DNA of 64,000 nt from Saprospiraceae bacterium (GTDB lineage Bacteria; Bacteroidota; Bacteroidia; Chitinophagales; Saprospiraceae), in the NCBI GenBank assembly GCA_016711125.1, contig JADJTQ010000002.1, positions 124,001 to 188,000 of the forward strand. Reading direction: 5' to 3'. Positions within the stretch are counted from its first letter, which is position 1. Each line of letters starts with the position of its first letter. Made by a program: the position numbers and the translations under genes. This document shows, piece by piece, positions 45,328-54,900 of this stretch. The notes under the pieces are model-generated. The model did no database searches, was not told the DNA's origin, and saw nothing but the letters and a program-made list of their open reading frames with translations.

Positions 45328-45355
45328 TATGCCAACCATTCCCGGAAGATACCAT
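45328..45355. repeat. 28-bp repeat, copy 2 (after the M64 gene)
   Basis: 26 of 28 bases agree with 43945-43972. One frame reads CQPFPEDTI, bounded by stop codons on both sides, so it looks like a remnant of a related coding segment. Confidence 0.6.
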
Positions 45356-45376
45356 TCGCGGAGAATTTCGAAATTC

Positions 45377-45918
45377 TTAAGCCTGGCGATCTGGGTTGGC
45401 TTTTAAAAAGGCACCCCAACCCTTGAAATTTTGACCACCTCCTAACAAATTTTTCGCTGAAAATGATGACAGAGTGCAGCGGCCAGAGCATCGGTGGCAT
45501 CCAGAAGATCACGGTCAATCTTGCTCGTGACTAATTGATCGACCATCGCTGCCACCTGTTCTTTAGAGGCATTTCCATTGCCGGTAACTGCCAGTTTGAT
45601 CTTTTTAGGAGAGTACTCTTGTACGAGAATCTGCTGATGCAATGCAGCAGCAATGGCCACGCCCTGAGCTCGGCCGAGTTTAAGCATCGATTGAACATTC
45701 TTGCCATGGAAAGGAGCTTCAATAGCCATTTCGGAAGGTTGAAATTTTTCGATGATTTCAACAATTTTCAGGAAGATCTGATATAATTTGTCCTGATGAG
45801 AGTCCATTTTTCTCAATCTGAAAACGCCATGTTCCAAGACCATTAACTTTCGATTTTCGATGGAAAGCACAGCATATCCTAAATTGTTTGTGCCAGGATC
45901 GACACCGAGAATTTTCAT
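45377..45918 (-). CDS. ruvC: Crossover junction endodeoxyribonuclease RuvC (C-terminal frameshift)
   Basis: Catalytic residues are Asp7 (GVDPGTNNLGY), Glu67 (MAIEAPF), Asp140 and Asp143 (DLLDATDALAAALCH). The open frame ends at 45442, but one A missing in the run at 45450-45454 explains this: the next frame continues HHFQRK into NLLGGGQNFKGWGAFLKANPDRQA and stops at 45377, which fits the C-terminal extension usual in Bacteroidota RuvC. It resolves Holliday junctions with RuvAB. Confidence 0.92.
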
Positions 45919-46147
45919 GTTTCTTACTTCTACGGGTGAAGATATTAAAAGAATTGTCTATTTGTCTGAAATCTACCAGTTACAGCATTTGGAAAACTTG
46001 ACTTTAAGTCATATCTTGGGCTTCGTTTGAATTAATAATCTAGCAGTTCAAAGACTCAAATATGTAGGGATATTGTTGTAAAACCATATCCCGTTTTACG
46101 GAATTCATTTCGTACGGCAATAACAGTATTTCTCTATTTTGCATTTG

Positions 46148-47130
46148 ATGTCTCTCAGCATATCTATTCCCAATGCATCCCGATCAATTGAGTATTTGCT
46201 CAAAGCTATTGTTGTTGCTGTATTTCTTTATTTAATCTATCTAGCTTTCACTCAGAAAGAGAATCTCGATCAGCTATTTCAGTCTTTTGTAAAGCAGACA
46301 AATTCTGGCCGTCTTAGCTATTTAGTAGTTGCTTTGGCACTGGTTTATTTCAATTGGCGCTTGGAGGCTGTAAAATGGCGTAAGTTGATGCATCCGGTGC
46401 TAAAAATGGACACGAAATCAGCATTTAGATCGGTTTTAGTTGGCCTCACTACGTCAATATTTACCCCTAATCGGATAGGAGAATTCGTTGGACGGATCCT
46501 CATGATTGAAAATGACAAAAAATTGGCCGGTGTGGCTGTTCTAACCTTGGGTAGTTTAATTCAACTGTCTTTATTGTCCTTTGGGGGAATTCTGGCACTG
46601 GCATATCTGATTGCCCATTCCTATCCAGTACCGTTTGTCTTTTCGATTTCCTGGATATTCATCATAAGCATTATTCTTTTAGCGGGTATCTTCATTACCA
46701 ACACAGCTAAAATAATCGCCTACTTGCAAAAAAAGTTGGGCGCCTTTCTGCCGGCAATCTGGCAACAACTTGACTTTGCAAAACATTTACCCTCTGGTTA
46801 TTTTGGACCCATCATTGTCCTAACCGGTTTGCGCATCTTAGTTTACGTGGCGCAATACTGGCTTCTGCTTCAGTTTTTTCATATTGATGTTCACTTTGAC
46901 CTGGCCATCGCCACCATTCTCCTTGGTTATTTCATTCAATCCGGACTTCCCCTACCTTCCCTCTTAGCGCTGGTAGCACGGGAGAAATTACGCTCTTACT
47001 TTGGAATTTTTTTAAAGTAAATGAACTTAGTATACTCGCTACCAGTTATGGATTGTGGGTAATAAACGTGGTAATACCGGCGTTAGTCGGCATGATATAT
47101 GTCCTCAAGATTAAGCTAGCAAGATCGTAA
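46148..47130 (+). CDS. LPG synthase/flippase-like integral membrane protein (frameshifted)
   Basis: About 327 residues with eight or so membrane helices of the lysylphosphatidylglycerol synthase TM family (UPF0104): the motif FTPNRIGEFVGRILM is diagnostic. One T is missing from the run at 47007-47013; restored, the protein ends YGLWVINVVIPALVGMIYVLKIKLARS. The start ATG is 46148, with a near -7 box (CTATTTTG) at about 46135. It begins a cluster with DUF3108, DUF4230 and rhodanese genes. Lipid translocation is a family inference. Confidence 0.85.
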
Positions 47131-47135
47131 GAGCC

Positions 47136-47969
47136 ATGAATCTAAGCAAGGTGGTTTTATTTCTGAGTTGTACTTTATTGGCTGGACAAAACCCTGTTCC
47201 TAATGAAATCAGACATAACGTCGGGATCAATGAGGAGTTTTGTTCGGCCACAAATTCGGTCTTTGCTACGGGTGAGAGAATCGTTTATAAGATATTCTAT
47301 AATTGGGGCTTCGTCTGGATAGCCGCCGGGGAAGTTGTCTTTACGGTGTCAGAGAATCAAGAACAATATCATTTGGCGGCGGCAGGCCGGACCTACAAAT
47401 CATATGATTGGGTATTTAAAGTCAGAGACTATTTTGATAGTTATGTCGATAAAGAGACACTTCGGCCGGAACGAACTATTCGTCAGGTACTAGAGGGTAA
47501 CTATACGCTCTATGATGATGTGACCTTTAAGCATCATCAATCAGTGGCGATTTCTAAAAAAGGAAAGTCAATTGATAAACTTAGTACCGATCAGATCTCC
47601 CTTAACAATTGCACTCACGACATATTATCCAGTATCTACATGATGCGAAATTTGGATTTCACCCAAAAAAAGGAAGGTACGAGGCTTCCAATGAACATCT
47701 ATCTCGACCGCAAGATCTATTCGCTCGATGTGGTCTATGCTGGCAAGGACGAAACCAAGAGAGTGAAAGGGCTAGGAAAATGTAAGACCTTGTTGTTTAG
47801 ACCCCAACTTGTGGTAGGCAACGTTTTCAAGGATAATGATGGCATGAAGATCTGGGTTTCGGACGACGATAACCGAATTCCGCTGATGATTGAATCACCC
47901 ATTTCGGTAGGCTCCGTGAAGGTAATTCTCAGCGACTACTCCGGGCTTAAATTTCCCGCTGAATACTAA
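47136..47969 (+). CDS. Exported DUF3108 protein
   Basis: 277 residues with a short signal peptide (VVLFLSCTLLAGQ) and the DUF3108 domain: FATGERIVYKIFYNWGFVWIAAGEVVFTV, then YLDRKIYSLDVVYAGKDE and ISVGSVKVILSDYSGL. The fold is a lipocalin-like beta barrel that appears near lipid and envelope genes in many phyla. Function unknown. It lies five bases after the flippase-like gene and overlaps the DUF4230 start. Confidence 0.85.
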   Translation: MNLSKVVLFLSCTLLAGQNPVPNEIRHNVGINEEFCSATNSVFATGERIVYKIFYNWGFVWIAAGEVVFTVSENQEQYHLAAAGRTYKSYDWVFKVRDYFDSYVDKETLRPERTIRQVLEGNYTLYDDVTFKHHQSVAISKKGKSIDKLSTDQISLNNCTHDILSSIYMMRNLDFTQKKEGTRLPMNIYLDRKIYSLDVVYAGKDETKRVKGLGKCKTLLFRPQLVVGNVFKDNDGMKIWVSDDDNRIPLMIESPISVGSVKVILSDYSGLKFPAEY

Positions 47970-48573
47970 TGAAAAATTCTTTTGGATTGGTCTGATTCTC
48001 CTTGCTTTTGGGCTTGGTTTTTACCTCGCCTCGGGAAGCTGGTATCCATCTTTCAAACGATACGATGATGAGCAAGGTACGGTCCTATTAGAGCGAATTG
48101 AAAAGGTAGCCAAATTGGTTACGGTCGATGGGAATTTTTCAGAAGTCTACAATTACAAGGACTATTATGGCTACGACTGGTCGATCTTTCGTAAGAAAGC
48201 TTTGATTCGAGTCAAAGCTCATGTTTTGGCAGGTTATGATCTTGACCAAATCAACATCGACGCTAATTCTGCAAATCACACAATCACTCTTAGCCAACTA
48301 CCAAAACCCGAGATCCTAAGTATCGACCACGATCTAGACTATTATGACTTGACTGAAGGCACATTCAATAGTTTTTCGAACGATGACCTGACCCGGTTAA
48401 ATGCGCAAGCCAAAAACTATATTGAGCAGGCTGCCACAAAGAGCGATCTACTGGCCCAAGCTGAAGCCAGAGGTAGAGAACTCATCGAAACCATAAGATT
48501 TCTTGTTGAAGCTCAGGGTTGGCGGCTAAATATCGATGCACAAACTGTTGAAGATGGCCGTGCAGCAAATTAG
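47969..48573 (+). CDS. DUF4230 membrane-anchored protein (frameshifted near start)
   Basis: The frame from 48115 lacks its N-terminus. Adding one A to the run at 47972-47976 connects ATG 47969 to KKFFWIGLILLAFGLGFYLAS, a signal anchor, and then to the DUF4230 domain (LLERIEKVAKLVTVDGNFSEVYNYKDYYGYD). About 201 residues. DUF4230 proteins are small exported proteins of unknown role. The start overlaps the DUF3108 stop by one base. Confidence 0.78.
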
Positions 48574-48844
48574 CCTCATTGAGCTTGAACAGTGGAAAAG
48601 GGACCAGAGGCAATTTATCCTGATCGATGTACGTGAACCGCATGAACACCGCACCAACAACATTGGTGGAGACTTAATACCACTCTCCGAACTAAACCGC
48701 CGATTTCGTAATACCAATCCCAGTACACCGGTCGTTTTTTACTGTCAAAAAGGGATCCGCAGTCAAATTGCCATCCAACGACTACAGCAAAAGTACCCGG
48801 ATGCCGAGTTCTATAATTTAAAATCCGGTTTGGCATCTGAGTGA
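48554..48844 (+). CDS. Rhodanese-like sulfurtransferase domain protein
   Basis: About 96 residues of a single rhodanese domain: LIDVREPHEHRTNNIGGDLIPLSEL and the active loop FYCQKGIRSQIAI with catalytic Cys and CxxGxRS form. It overlaps the end of DUF4230 by 20 bp; an upstream ATG at 48536 is possible. Single-domain rhodaneses carry sulfane sulfur for various pathways; the partner is not evident here. Confidence 0.9.
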   Translation: MAVQQISLIELEQWKRDQRQFILIDVREPHEHRTNNIGGDLIPLSELNRRFRNTNPSTPVVFYCQKGIRSQIAIQRLQQKYPDAEFYNLKSGLASE

Positions 48845-49141
48845 TATTTCACAAGGCCGTTCATTAGATGCTCAATCATGGATTCTTCATTTATCTGGTG
48901 AGCGCAAAGCCTACTGCACACTTTTGGCGGCATCTAGGTCGCTTTCGTGGAAACCGGCATGTCTCTGTAAACACCTGTCATTCTGATAATCCATTCGTGA
49001 AAGATCATCGAAGCAGGCTTTTCAGATAGAATTTACTGAGAAATGAATACAGAACTATACATCTGCGAAAAGATTAGGTCCTGCTTCAGGACAAAGTTCC
49101 TATATTCCACTTTCAAATTCTTTTAAAAAGGAAGAAAACAT

Positions 49142-50656
49142 ATGAGTATAGCGGCGTCAAAAGGAAATTCAGAGCCAACGCAGCCTGCCATTCCACAATT
49201 CAGTCAGATTTTGGGTCATCCAAAGCCTCTTTGGATGTTATTCATGTCAGAATTTTGGGAGCGTTTTGCCTTTTATGGTATTCGTTGGGCGATGGTGCTC
49301 TATATTGTGGCACAGTTTTACCAGGGAGATTCTGCCGGCGAGAGGCCTGCCAGCGAGCTTTATGGCGCCTACCTTGCTTTAGTTTATGCCGGGGCGATTT
49401 TCGGAGGATATGTCGCCGATAAACTCATTGGATATCAACGGTCGATGATGGTTGGGGCGGTGATCATGGCCGCCGGGCTTTTCATGATTGCCATACCTAA
49501 TGAAGTCATATTTAGGATCGGACTCGCTACCATTATTGTGGGAAATGGTCAGTTTAAACCGATTATCTCTACGATGGTAGGTAAGTTATACACTGCCGCC
49601 GACGAACGGAGAGATTCAGGGTTCACGATCTTTTATATGGGCATCAATGTCGGGGCGATGATCGCTCCAATTATTACCCAGGTACTGGCGCAGAAGATCT
49701 TTGGGACGGATGGCATACCCGCCTACAAGGTTGTATTTATCGCTGCAGGTATCGGGATGCTAATTAGTCTTCTGTGGTTTCAGCTAGGGAAAAATCAGCT
49801 TAAAGGAATAGGTGTCGCTACGGAGGAACAGAAATCCACTAAACGCCTGTTGATGGTTATTGCATCAGGCCTGGTCGTTGGTGTACCCCTATTTTATTTT
49901 CTGCTGAGTGTACAAGCAACGGTACTCCAATTTATTCTAATGGCACTTTTCATTGTACCCTCTGTCATGCTGATATCAGAGGGTATACGTGAAAACAAGG
50001 TGGCCCGCGATAAAGTGATCGCGATGTTGATCATCTTTATGTTTAATGTATTGTTCTGGATGTTTTTTGAGCAGGCCGGCAGTTCATTTAATTTTTTGGC
50101 GGACCGAATTGTTAATCGAAACTTAGGAAGTTGGGAATTTCCGACTGCCTGGTTTCAGTCAGTAAATTCTGTTGCGATCATCACGCTTGCCCCAGTATTG
50201 GCCTGGCTCTGGGTGCGTTTGGGTAAAAACAATCCATCGATACCACGCAAATTTGGCCTTGGCTTATTATTTAATGGTCTTGCATTTTTATTATTGGTTT
50301 TTGCCCTGAAGACGATGGTTAGCGATGCCGGAAAAATCCCTTTCTGGACCCTCTTTATGGTCTATGTTATTCAGTCAATCGGTGAGTTGTGTCTTTCCCC
50401 AATAGGGCTATCCATGACTACAAAACTCGCACCTGCCAGATTAGGTGGTTTGGCAATGGGGTGCTGGTTCTTGTCGATCGCCATTGGCAATAATCTGTCT
50501 GGTATTTTTGCCGGACATGTTAGCGGGGCCGAAGGAATGACGGTAGATTCTGCCCAGGCAGGCTACAACTTTGGGTTCTATGCACTTGTCGGAGCAGGGG
50601 TTTTGATGTTTTTAGTTGCCCCATTTGTCCGCAAACTGATGCACGGCGTCAAATAA
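49142..50656 (+). CDS. POT-family proton-coupled oligopeptide transporter
   Basis: 504 residues, about 14 helices. The start contains the POT motif MSEFWERFAFYGIRWAMVLYI (ExxERF.YYG type), and the family segment FTIFYMGINVGAMIAPI follows at about 160. The C-terminal half has IQSIGELCLSPIGLSM, the second POT signature. It imports di- and tripeptides with protons. The gene stands alone and ends 11 bp before the convergent cytochrome gene. Confidence 0.92.
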   Translation: MSIAASKGNSEPTQPAIPQFSQILGHPKPLWMLFMSEFWERFAFYGIRWAMVLYIVAQFYQGDSAGERPASELYGAYLALVYAGAIFGGYVADKLIGYQRSMMVGAVIMAAGLFMIAIPNEVIFRIGLATIIVGNGQFKPIISTMVGKLYTAADERRDSGFTIFYMGINVGAMIAPIITQVLAQKIFGTDGIPAYKVVFIAAGIGMLISLLWFQLGKNQLKGIGVATEEQKSTKRLLMVIASGLVVGVPLFYFLLSVQATVLQFILMALFIVPSVMLISEGIRENKVARDKVIAMLIIFMFNVLFWMFFEQAGSSFNFLADRIVNRNLGSWEFPTAWFQSVNSVAIITLAPVLAWLWVRLGKNNPSIPRKFGLGLLFNGLAFLLLVFALKTMVSDAGKIPFWTLFMVYVIQSIGELCLSPIGLSMTTKLAPARLGGLAMGCWFLSIAIGNNLSGIFAGHVSGAEGMTVDSAQAGYNFGFYALVGAGVLMFLVAPFVRKLMHGVK

Positions 50657-50667
50657 AATCATCTTTT

Positions 50668-51129
50668 TTACCAATTGTAGTAATAGGTAGTTGGCGCGGT
50701 GAGGCGGTATTGTTTTTCCAGAAAAGTAACCAGATCAACAAGTTCTTGTACTGTCATTACCTCATTATAGCTTGGCATCGGTGATTGGCTATTACCTTCT
50801 GGCATTTCCCCTTTGAAGTTACTGGCTATACGGTGCGAGGGATTGATAATCGACGTAACCAACTCTCCATAGGTTTTTACTTTGGTCACCTCACCACCTA
50901 ATCTAAGCTGAAAATCCTGGCCCTTAACACCTTCCCATTCGAGATCATCGACGCTATGACACTGAGTACAGGCCAAACCCACAAAATTAATTTTTCCATT
51001 TTCCAGGTCACCAGGTGGCAGGGCAAAACCTACGGCATCCGGATTACAACTCGCGAGGATGCCCGACAAGATTAGTGCTATCAGGCTAAAAAAGATATAT
51101 GGAGATATCAAAAAAATCCGGGCTTTCAT
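50668..51129 (-). CDS. Lipid-anchored monohaem cytochrome c
   Basis: 153 residues with a lipobox (LSGILASC) and one haem motif CTQCH. Possible axial Met residues are in EMPEGNSQSPMPSY. The domain is the small soluble class (cytochrome_C PF00034/13442 type). AAAGGAG lies nine bases before the ATG, an unusually good ribosome site for this phylum. No oxidase gene is nearby, so the electron partner is unknown; the ferredoxin-like pair at 24-27 kb is not adjacent. Confidence 0.85.
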   Translation of the reverse strand: MKARIFLISPYIFFSLIALILSGILASCNPDAVGFALPPGDLENGKINFVGLACTQCHSVDDLEWEGVKGQDFQLRLGGEVTKVKTYGELVTSIINPSHRIASNFKGEMPEGNSQSPMPSYNEVMTVQELVDLVTFLEKQYRLTAPTTYYYNW

Positions 51130-51393
51130 AATTTTAACTCCTTTGATTTACAGGCAAGTTAGGTGTTCACCACTGCCAATGTATTGAGTGTCATCATTTT
51201 TGCACCTGTTTGTAGTCACCATATCTAGTTCGGTTCGTCAGCCAGACGTTGGATTTTCCAAGGCATATTTTGACGATTGAAAATCAAACATTTAGACTAA
51301 GTACATGAAAATCCAATAGATGATTTTCAAAGTCAGCGTTCAAATAATGGTTATTGGAAAGGAAATCGACTCAACCACTTCAGTCACTACCTA

Positions 51394-52098
51394 CTAAAAT
51401 AATGTACTTTGACTACCGCCCTCACTAATTTCTGATATTAAATCAGCATCATTTTCTGTCACTTTACCAATCCGATTAGACACTGGATAAGCCCTCAATC
51501 TGGGATCATCATAGGGGTTGATGATGGTAAGAACCTCAATAGAAGCAATATTCATATCTAGCCAATCCTCCTCCTGATGTTTGTATAAAATAGCAGGCAT
51601 GCGATCATGGATGTGAGCGATGGATGGGCTTGATGGTTGTGTTAATACTGTAAATGATTGAATCAGCAGCCCTTCGGGTGACTTCCAGTTTTCCCACAAA
51701 CCTGCTACACTAAAGATTTCCTGATCCGTGACCACGATGCGGTAGGGAGTTTTTTTTACACCTTCTTTTTTCCATTCATAGTATCCATCCATTGGCACCA
51801 GGCAACGACGTTTTTCGACAGCGTATTTAAATGCCGATTTCTCAAGTACTGTCTCAATCCGGGCATTAATTAACTTATAACCTACTTTGATGTCTTTCGA
51901 CCAAAAGGGCACCAAACCCCATCTCATGGGTAAGAAATGAGATGGGTCTTTACTGGTTAAGATTGGCATTATATGAGTCGGGGCGACGTTATAATTAGGT
52001 AAGGGGTTGTATTTTTCAAGATCTTCAGAATAGAAGGTAGCCTTAAATCGTGCCTCCAATTCTTTTTCAGATTTTGTCAATGAAGATCTACCGCACAT
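51394..52098 (-). CDS. yedK: SOS response-associated peptidase, YedK/HMCES family
   Basis: 234 residues beginning MCGRSSLTK, with the catalytic Cys2. Family motifs PMRWGLVPFW, NARIET, RCLVPMDGYYEWKKEG and IHDRMPAIL are all present. YedK crosslinks to abasic sites in single-stranded DNA and protects them during replication. Complete; it is divergent from the hypothetical gene at 52130. Confidence 0.95.
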   Translation of the reverse strand: MCGRSSLTKSEKELEARFKATFYSEDLEKYNPLPNYNVAPTHIMPILTSKDPSHFLPMRWGLVPFWSKDIKVGYKLINARIETVLEKSAFKYAVEKRRCLVPMDGYYEWKKEGVKKTPYRIVVTDQEIFSVAGLWENWKSPEGLLIQSFTVLTQPSSPSIAHIHDRMPAILYKHQEEDWLDMNIASIEVLTIINPYDDPRLRAYPVSNRIGKVTENDADLISEISEGGSQSTLF

Positions 52099-52129
52099 AA
52101 CTATTTATTTTACAGTCAGCAACCAATTT

Positions 52130-52690
52130 ATGAAATTCGCTATAATTTACGGGGCCTTAAGTATTACACTCAAGTCTTTGCACGTTGGCGCTCAGACGCT
52201 GTACACCCACCATTTTGCAAAAGAATTAGATCGATGTGAAGCCACTTTTGTCAGTCCGATTGAAGGGTGGTATAAAATAAAATTGTTGCGCCATCAACGT
52301 GACCTCCAAATGGATCTTGCCCTTCAATCAGAGGATAAAGGATTCGAGATGCGATTTAGTTTGCAGCCTGAATACACTGCCAACATACCTCATATCACTT
52401 GTATGACCACCGCGAGCACACTTGCTATCAACGATGAGCATGCATCTATTAAAATGAATTTTTTTACTACCGAACAGGCACTGCAGTACTTCCATGCTGA
52501 CTGGGCAGCTTTTGTTGATTTTATACCCAAGCCACAGATCAGCGACAAATATTATGGCAGGCTGGTCACGATATTCAGAGAGGGCAGTGGCATCATGCAC
52601 GAGGTGTTATTATTCGATTTTCATGATGACGAAAAAGACCGTAGGATTTATTCGTTGGCTTTCAGACCCAAGGCTAGATCGACTAATTAA
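52130..52690 (+). CDS. Exported protein of unknown function
   Basis: 186 residues with a weak N-terminal hydrophobic segment (FAIIYGALSITLKSLHVGAQ). The rest is beta-rich: YKIKLLRHQRDLQMDLALQ, FEMRFSLQPEY, HEVLLFDFHDDEKDRRIYSLAF. It is convergent with the metallophosphoesterase gene. No family recognised. Confidence 0.5.
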   Translation: MKFAIIYGALSITLKSLHVGAQTLYTHHFAKELDRCEATFVSPIEGWYKIKLLRHQRDLQMDLALQSEDKGFEMRFSLQPEYTANIPHITCMTTASTLAINDEHASIKMNFFTTEQALQYFHADWAAFVDFIPKPQISDKYYGRLVTIFREGSGIMHEVLLFDFHDDEKDRRIYSLAFRPKARSTN

Positions 52691-52702
52691 TCAGTAGATT
52701 TG

Positions 52703-53449
52703 TTAAATTAAATTGCCCTGCAGGTAGTGTACACTGGTTGTCATCAGGTCTTCTCTTAGTTCGATTACGTTATAAGCAATATTAAGGTGATCTACCGCAA
52801 ATTCTTCTTTTAGTTGATCAATTTGGAAGAAAAGTGAAGGGGTAACATGAATGGAGATGCGGTCCATAAATACACTTTTTTGTACATGATAGTGACCGCA
52901 GAAAATATCCTTATGAATGTTAGTTAAGTTCAGGATTTCAATGATTTCGCGTCTGTCTTTTAGCGCATGTCTTTGATCCATATGAGGTACCCCCATCAGG
53001 GCAGGAGGATGGTGCATAAAGATCGTTACTCGCTCCGATTGACACTCTGCCAATCTTTCTCTAAGCCATATTTTTTGGAGGTCTGATGTCATGCCCCGGG
53101 CTGTATCTAAAAAAAGGAAAGTTTGGCGATCAATCAAAACTTCATAGTAGATTTCTGCCTGACCTACAAGGGGCAGATGATCAAACAACTCTGAGAGAGT
53201 GATGGTGTCATCATGATTGCCTGGAATGATGAAGTAGGGTTTTGCCAACCGGTCAAGTTGCTCTTTTTGCCACTGATAGACCTCCGCATTGCCTTCAAAA
53301 AGACATAAGTCACCCCCAATGACCAGATAATCATATGGCTGCTCTTCGATTGCTGCAAGAGTGTCTAGAAAATTTTGCCTAAGATCAATATTATGGGCAA
53401 ATTCTCCATGTTGTCCAGTATGAAGATCCGTGATGAAAATGAAAATCAT
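52703..53449 (-). CDS. Calcineurin-like metallophosphoesterase (CpdA-type)
   Basis: 248 residues with the five metal motifs: FITDLHTG (DxH), VIGGDLCLF (GD), IIPGNHDDT (GNHD), FMHHPPAL (HH) and FCGHYHVQ (GHxH). The layout matches class III phosphodiesterases such as CpdA and related phosphatases; the substrate cannot be told from sequence. Complete. Confidence 0.88.
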   Translation of the reverse strand: MIFIFITDLHTGQHGEFAHNIDLRQNFLDTLAAIEEQPYDYLVIGGDLCLFEGNAEVYQWQKEQLDRLAKPYFIIPGNHDDTITLSELFDHLPLVGQAEIYYEVLIDRQTFLFLDTARGMTSDLQKIWLRERLAECQSERVTIFMHHPPALMGVPHMDQRHALKDRREIIEILNLTNIHKDIFCGHYHVQKSVFMDRISIHVTPSLFFQIDQLKEEFAVDHLNIAYNVIELREDLMTTSVHYLQGNLI

Positions 53450-53568
53450 GGCAGTAAAATATAAAGAAAAATGGCAGCTCAGTTAATAATATGTTAAATT
53501 AAAATTATCCAGAAACTCCATTTCACGGATCTCGTTTATTGTATACCAACCAAGAGCAGAGGAAAACC

Positions 53569-54706
53569 ATGAAGAAAATATTTTCACTAATAGTAGCAGG
53601 CGCAACGGGTGGTTTGGTTGTGTTGGTAGGCCTACTTTCTATCGGGCATTACTCGGTCAATAAGAAAAGCGCAGATGATGTACATCTGACTGCACAATTT
53701 GAAGGGTCTGATGCAAACCTGCCGAACGATTTTATAGCGGCTGCCGATGAGGCAATGCCGGCCGTAGTGCATATCAGCGTCAAAGAGAGCACAAATCTTG
53801 CTCAGTCCAGAAAGCGGGAAGGGAGCAGGAGAGATCCATTCAGTTTTTTCTTTGGTGACGAATTTTTTGGCAATCCCCGTGGTCGGGAAGGCAAAGGTTC
53901 CGGAGTAATTATTTCGTCAGACGGTTATATTGTAACCAATAATCATGTAATAGAAATGACTGACGATTTTGAAGTCACTTTGCATGACGAACGCAAGTTT
54001 AAGGCTACACTGGTTGGATCGGATCCACGCACTGACCTGGCTGTTTTGAAAATCGATGCTGATGGGCTTCCATTTTTGAAGTTTGCTGATTCGGACAAGA
54101 TGAGGGTTGGTGAATGGGTTTTGGCGGTGGGTAACCCCTTTGATCTGACTTCCACGGTCACCGCGGGGATCGTCAGTGCAAAAGGTCGAAATAAAATATT
54201 ACGTCAGAATGATGCAATAGAAGATTTTATACAGACTGATGCCGCAGTGAATCCAGGCAATAGTGGCGGAGCTCTGGTGAATATTGAAGGAGGCCTGATT
54301 GGAGTAAACACGGCTATTGCAACGGCTACCGGATACTATGCAGGTTATTCTTTTGCGATACCTTCAAATATGGTTGAGCCAGTGGTCAACAACATTATTG
54401 ATTTTGGTGGACCAAGAGTGACCCTTGGGGTCTACGTGGCTTCGATTGCTGATTATGAAGAATATGCCGGAAGAGATCTAAATATTGAGAAAGGAATTGT
54501 TGTGACTGAATTAGTGGATGGAGGTACCGCACAATATTCCGGAATTTTGCCCAATGATGTGATTACCAAAGTGGATCAAGAAACGGTTAATTCGGCTGAA
54601 GATTTGGTAAAAAATAATGAACCATTTCAAGATCGGAGATGAGGTTGAGATTACACTATTGCGTAATGGTAAAACTGAGAAAATAACGGTTCGGTTAAAA
54701 GCGTAG
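53569..54706 (+). CDS. degP: HtrA/DegP-family periplasmic serine protease, one PDZ domain (frameshifted)
   Basis: Signal anchor (IFSLIVAGATGGLVVLVGLLSIG), then trypsin-like domain with the triad His in TNNHV, Asp in RTDLAVL and Ser in GNSGGAL, then one PDZ domain (GIVVTELVDGGTAQYSGILPNDVITKVD). A run of six A at 54609-54614 has one base too many; removing it restores the C-terminus IMNHFKIGDEVEITLLRNG and the stop at 54704-54706, about 379 residues. It degrades misfolded envelope proteins. The terminator follows at 54769. Confidence 0.93.
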
Positions 54707-54768
54707 TAAATACAAATCAATGAATAAATAATTACAAAGGTTTAAGTTGGTTTTCGTTTTGTTTTTGT

Positions 54769-54797
54769 GCCTGCCAAAAAGATTGGCAGGCGTTTTT
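54769..54797 (+). terminator. Intrinsic terminator after the HtrA gene
   Basis: Perfect nine-bp stem GCCTGCCAA / TTGGCAGGC with a five-base loop (54778-54782) followed by TTTTT. Confidence 0.93.
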
Positions 54798-54886
54798 ATT
54801 TGAATATGTGATGGGACTTAAAAAATGCTATGAGAGATTTTTAGAGAATATAATTTGCCATTCGAAAGGTAATCGATGAGTTAATT

Positions 54887-54894
54887 TACCTTTA
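54887..54894 (+). promoter_or_regulatory. -7-like box for the helicase gene (TACCTTTA)
   Basis: One mismatch from TAnnTTTG; the box ends six bases before the ATG at 54901, so the mRNA would have almost no leader. Confidence 0.45.
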
Positions 54895-54900
54895 CATCAT

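Noticed and set aside
45362..45377. 16-bp palindrome AGAATTTCGAAATTCT at the ruvC stop
   Set aside because: It has no loop and no T run, so it is not a terminator; a protein site is possible but nothing supports it.
51277..51330. Nine-base inverted repeat TTGAAAATC / GATTTTCAA between cytochrome c and yedK
   Set aside because: The loop is 36 bases long and the stem is AT-rich, so stable pairing is doubtful.
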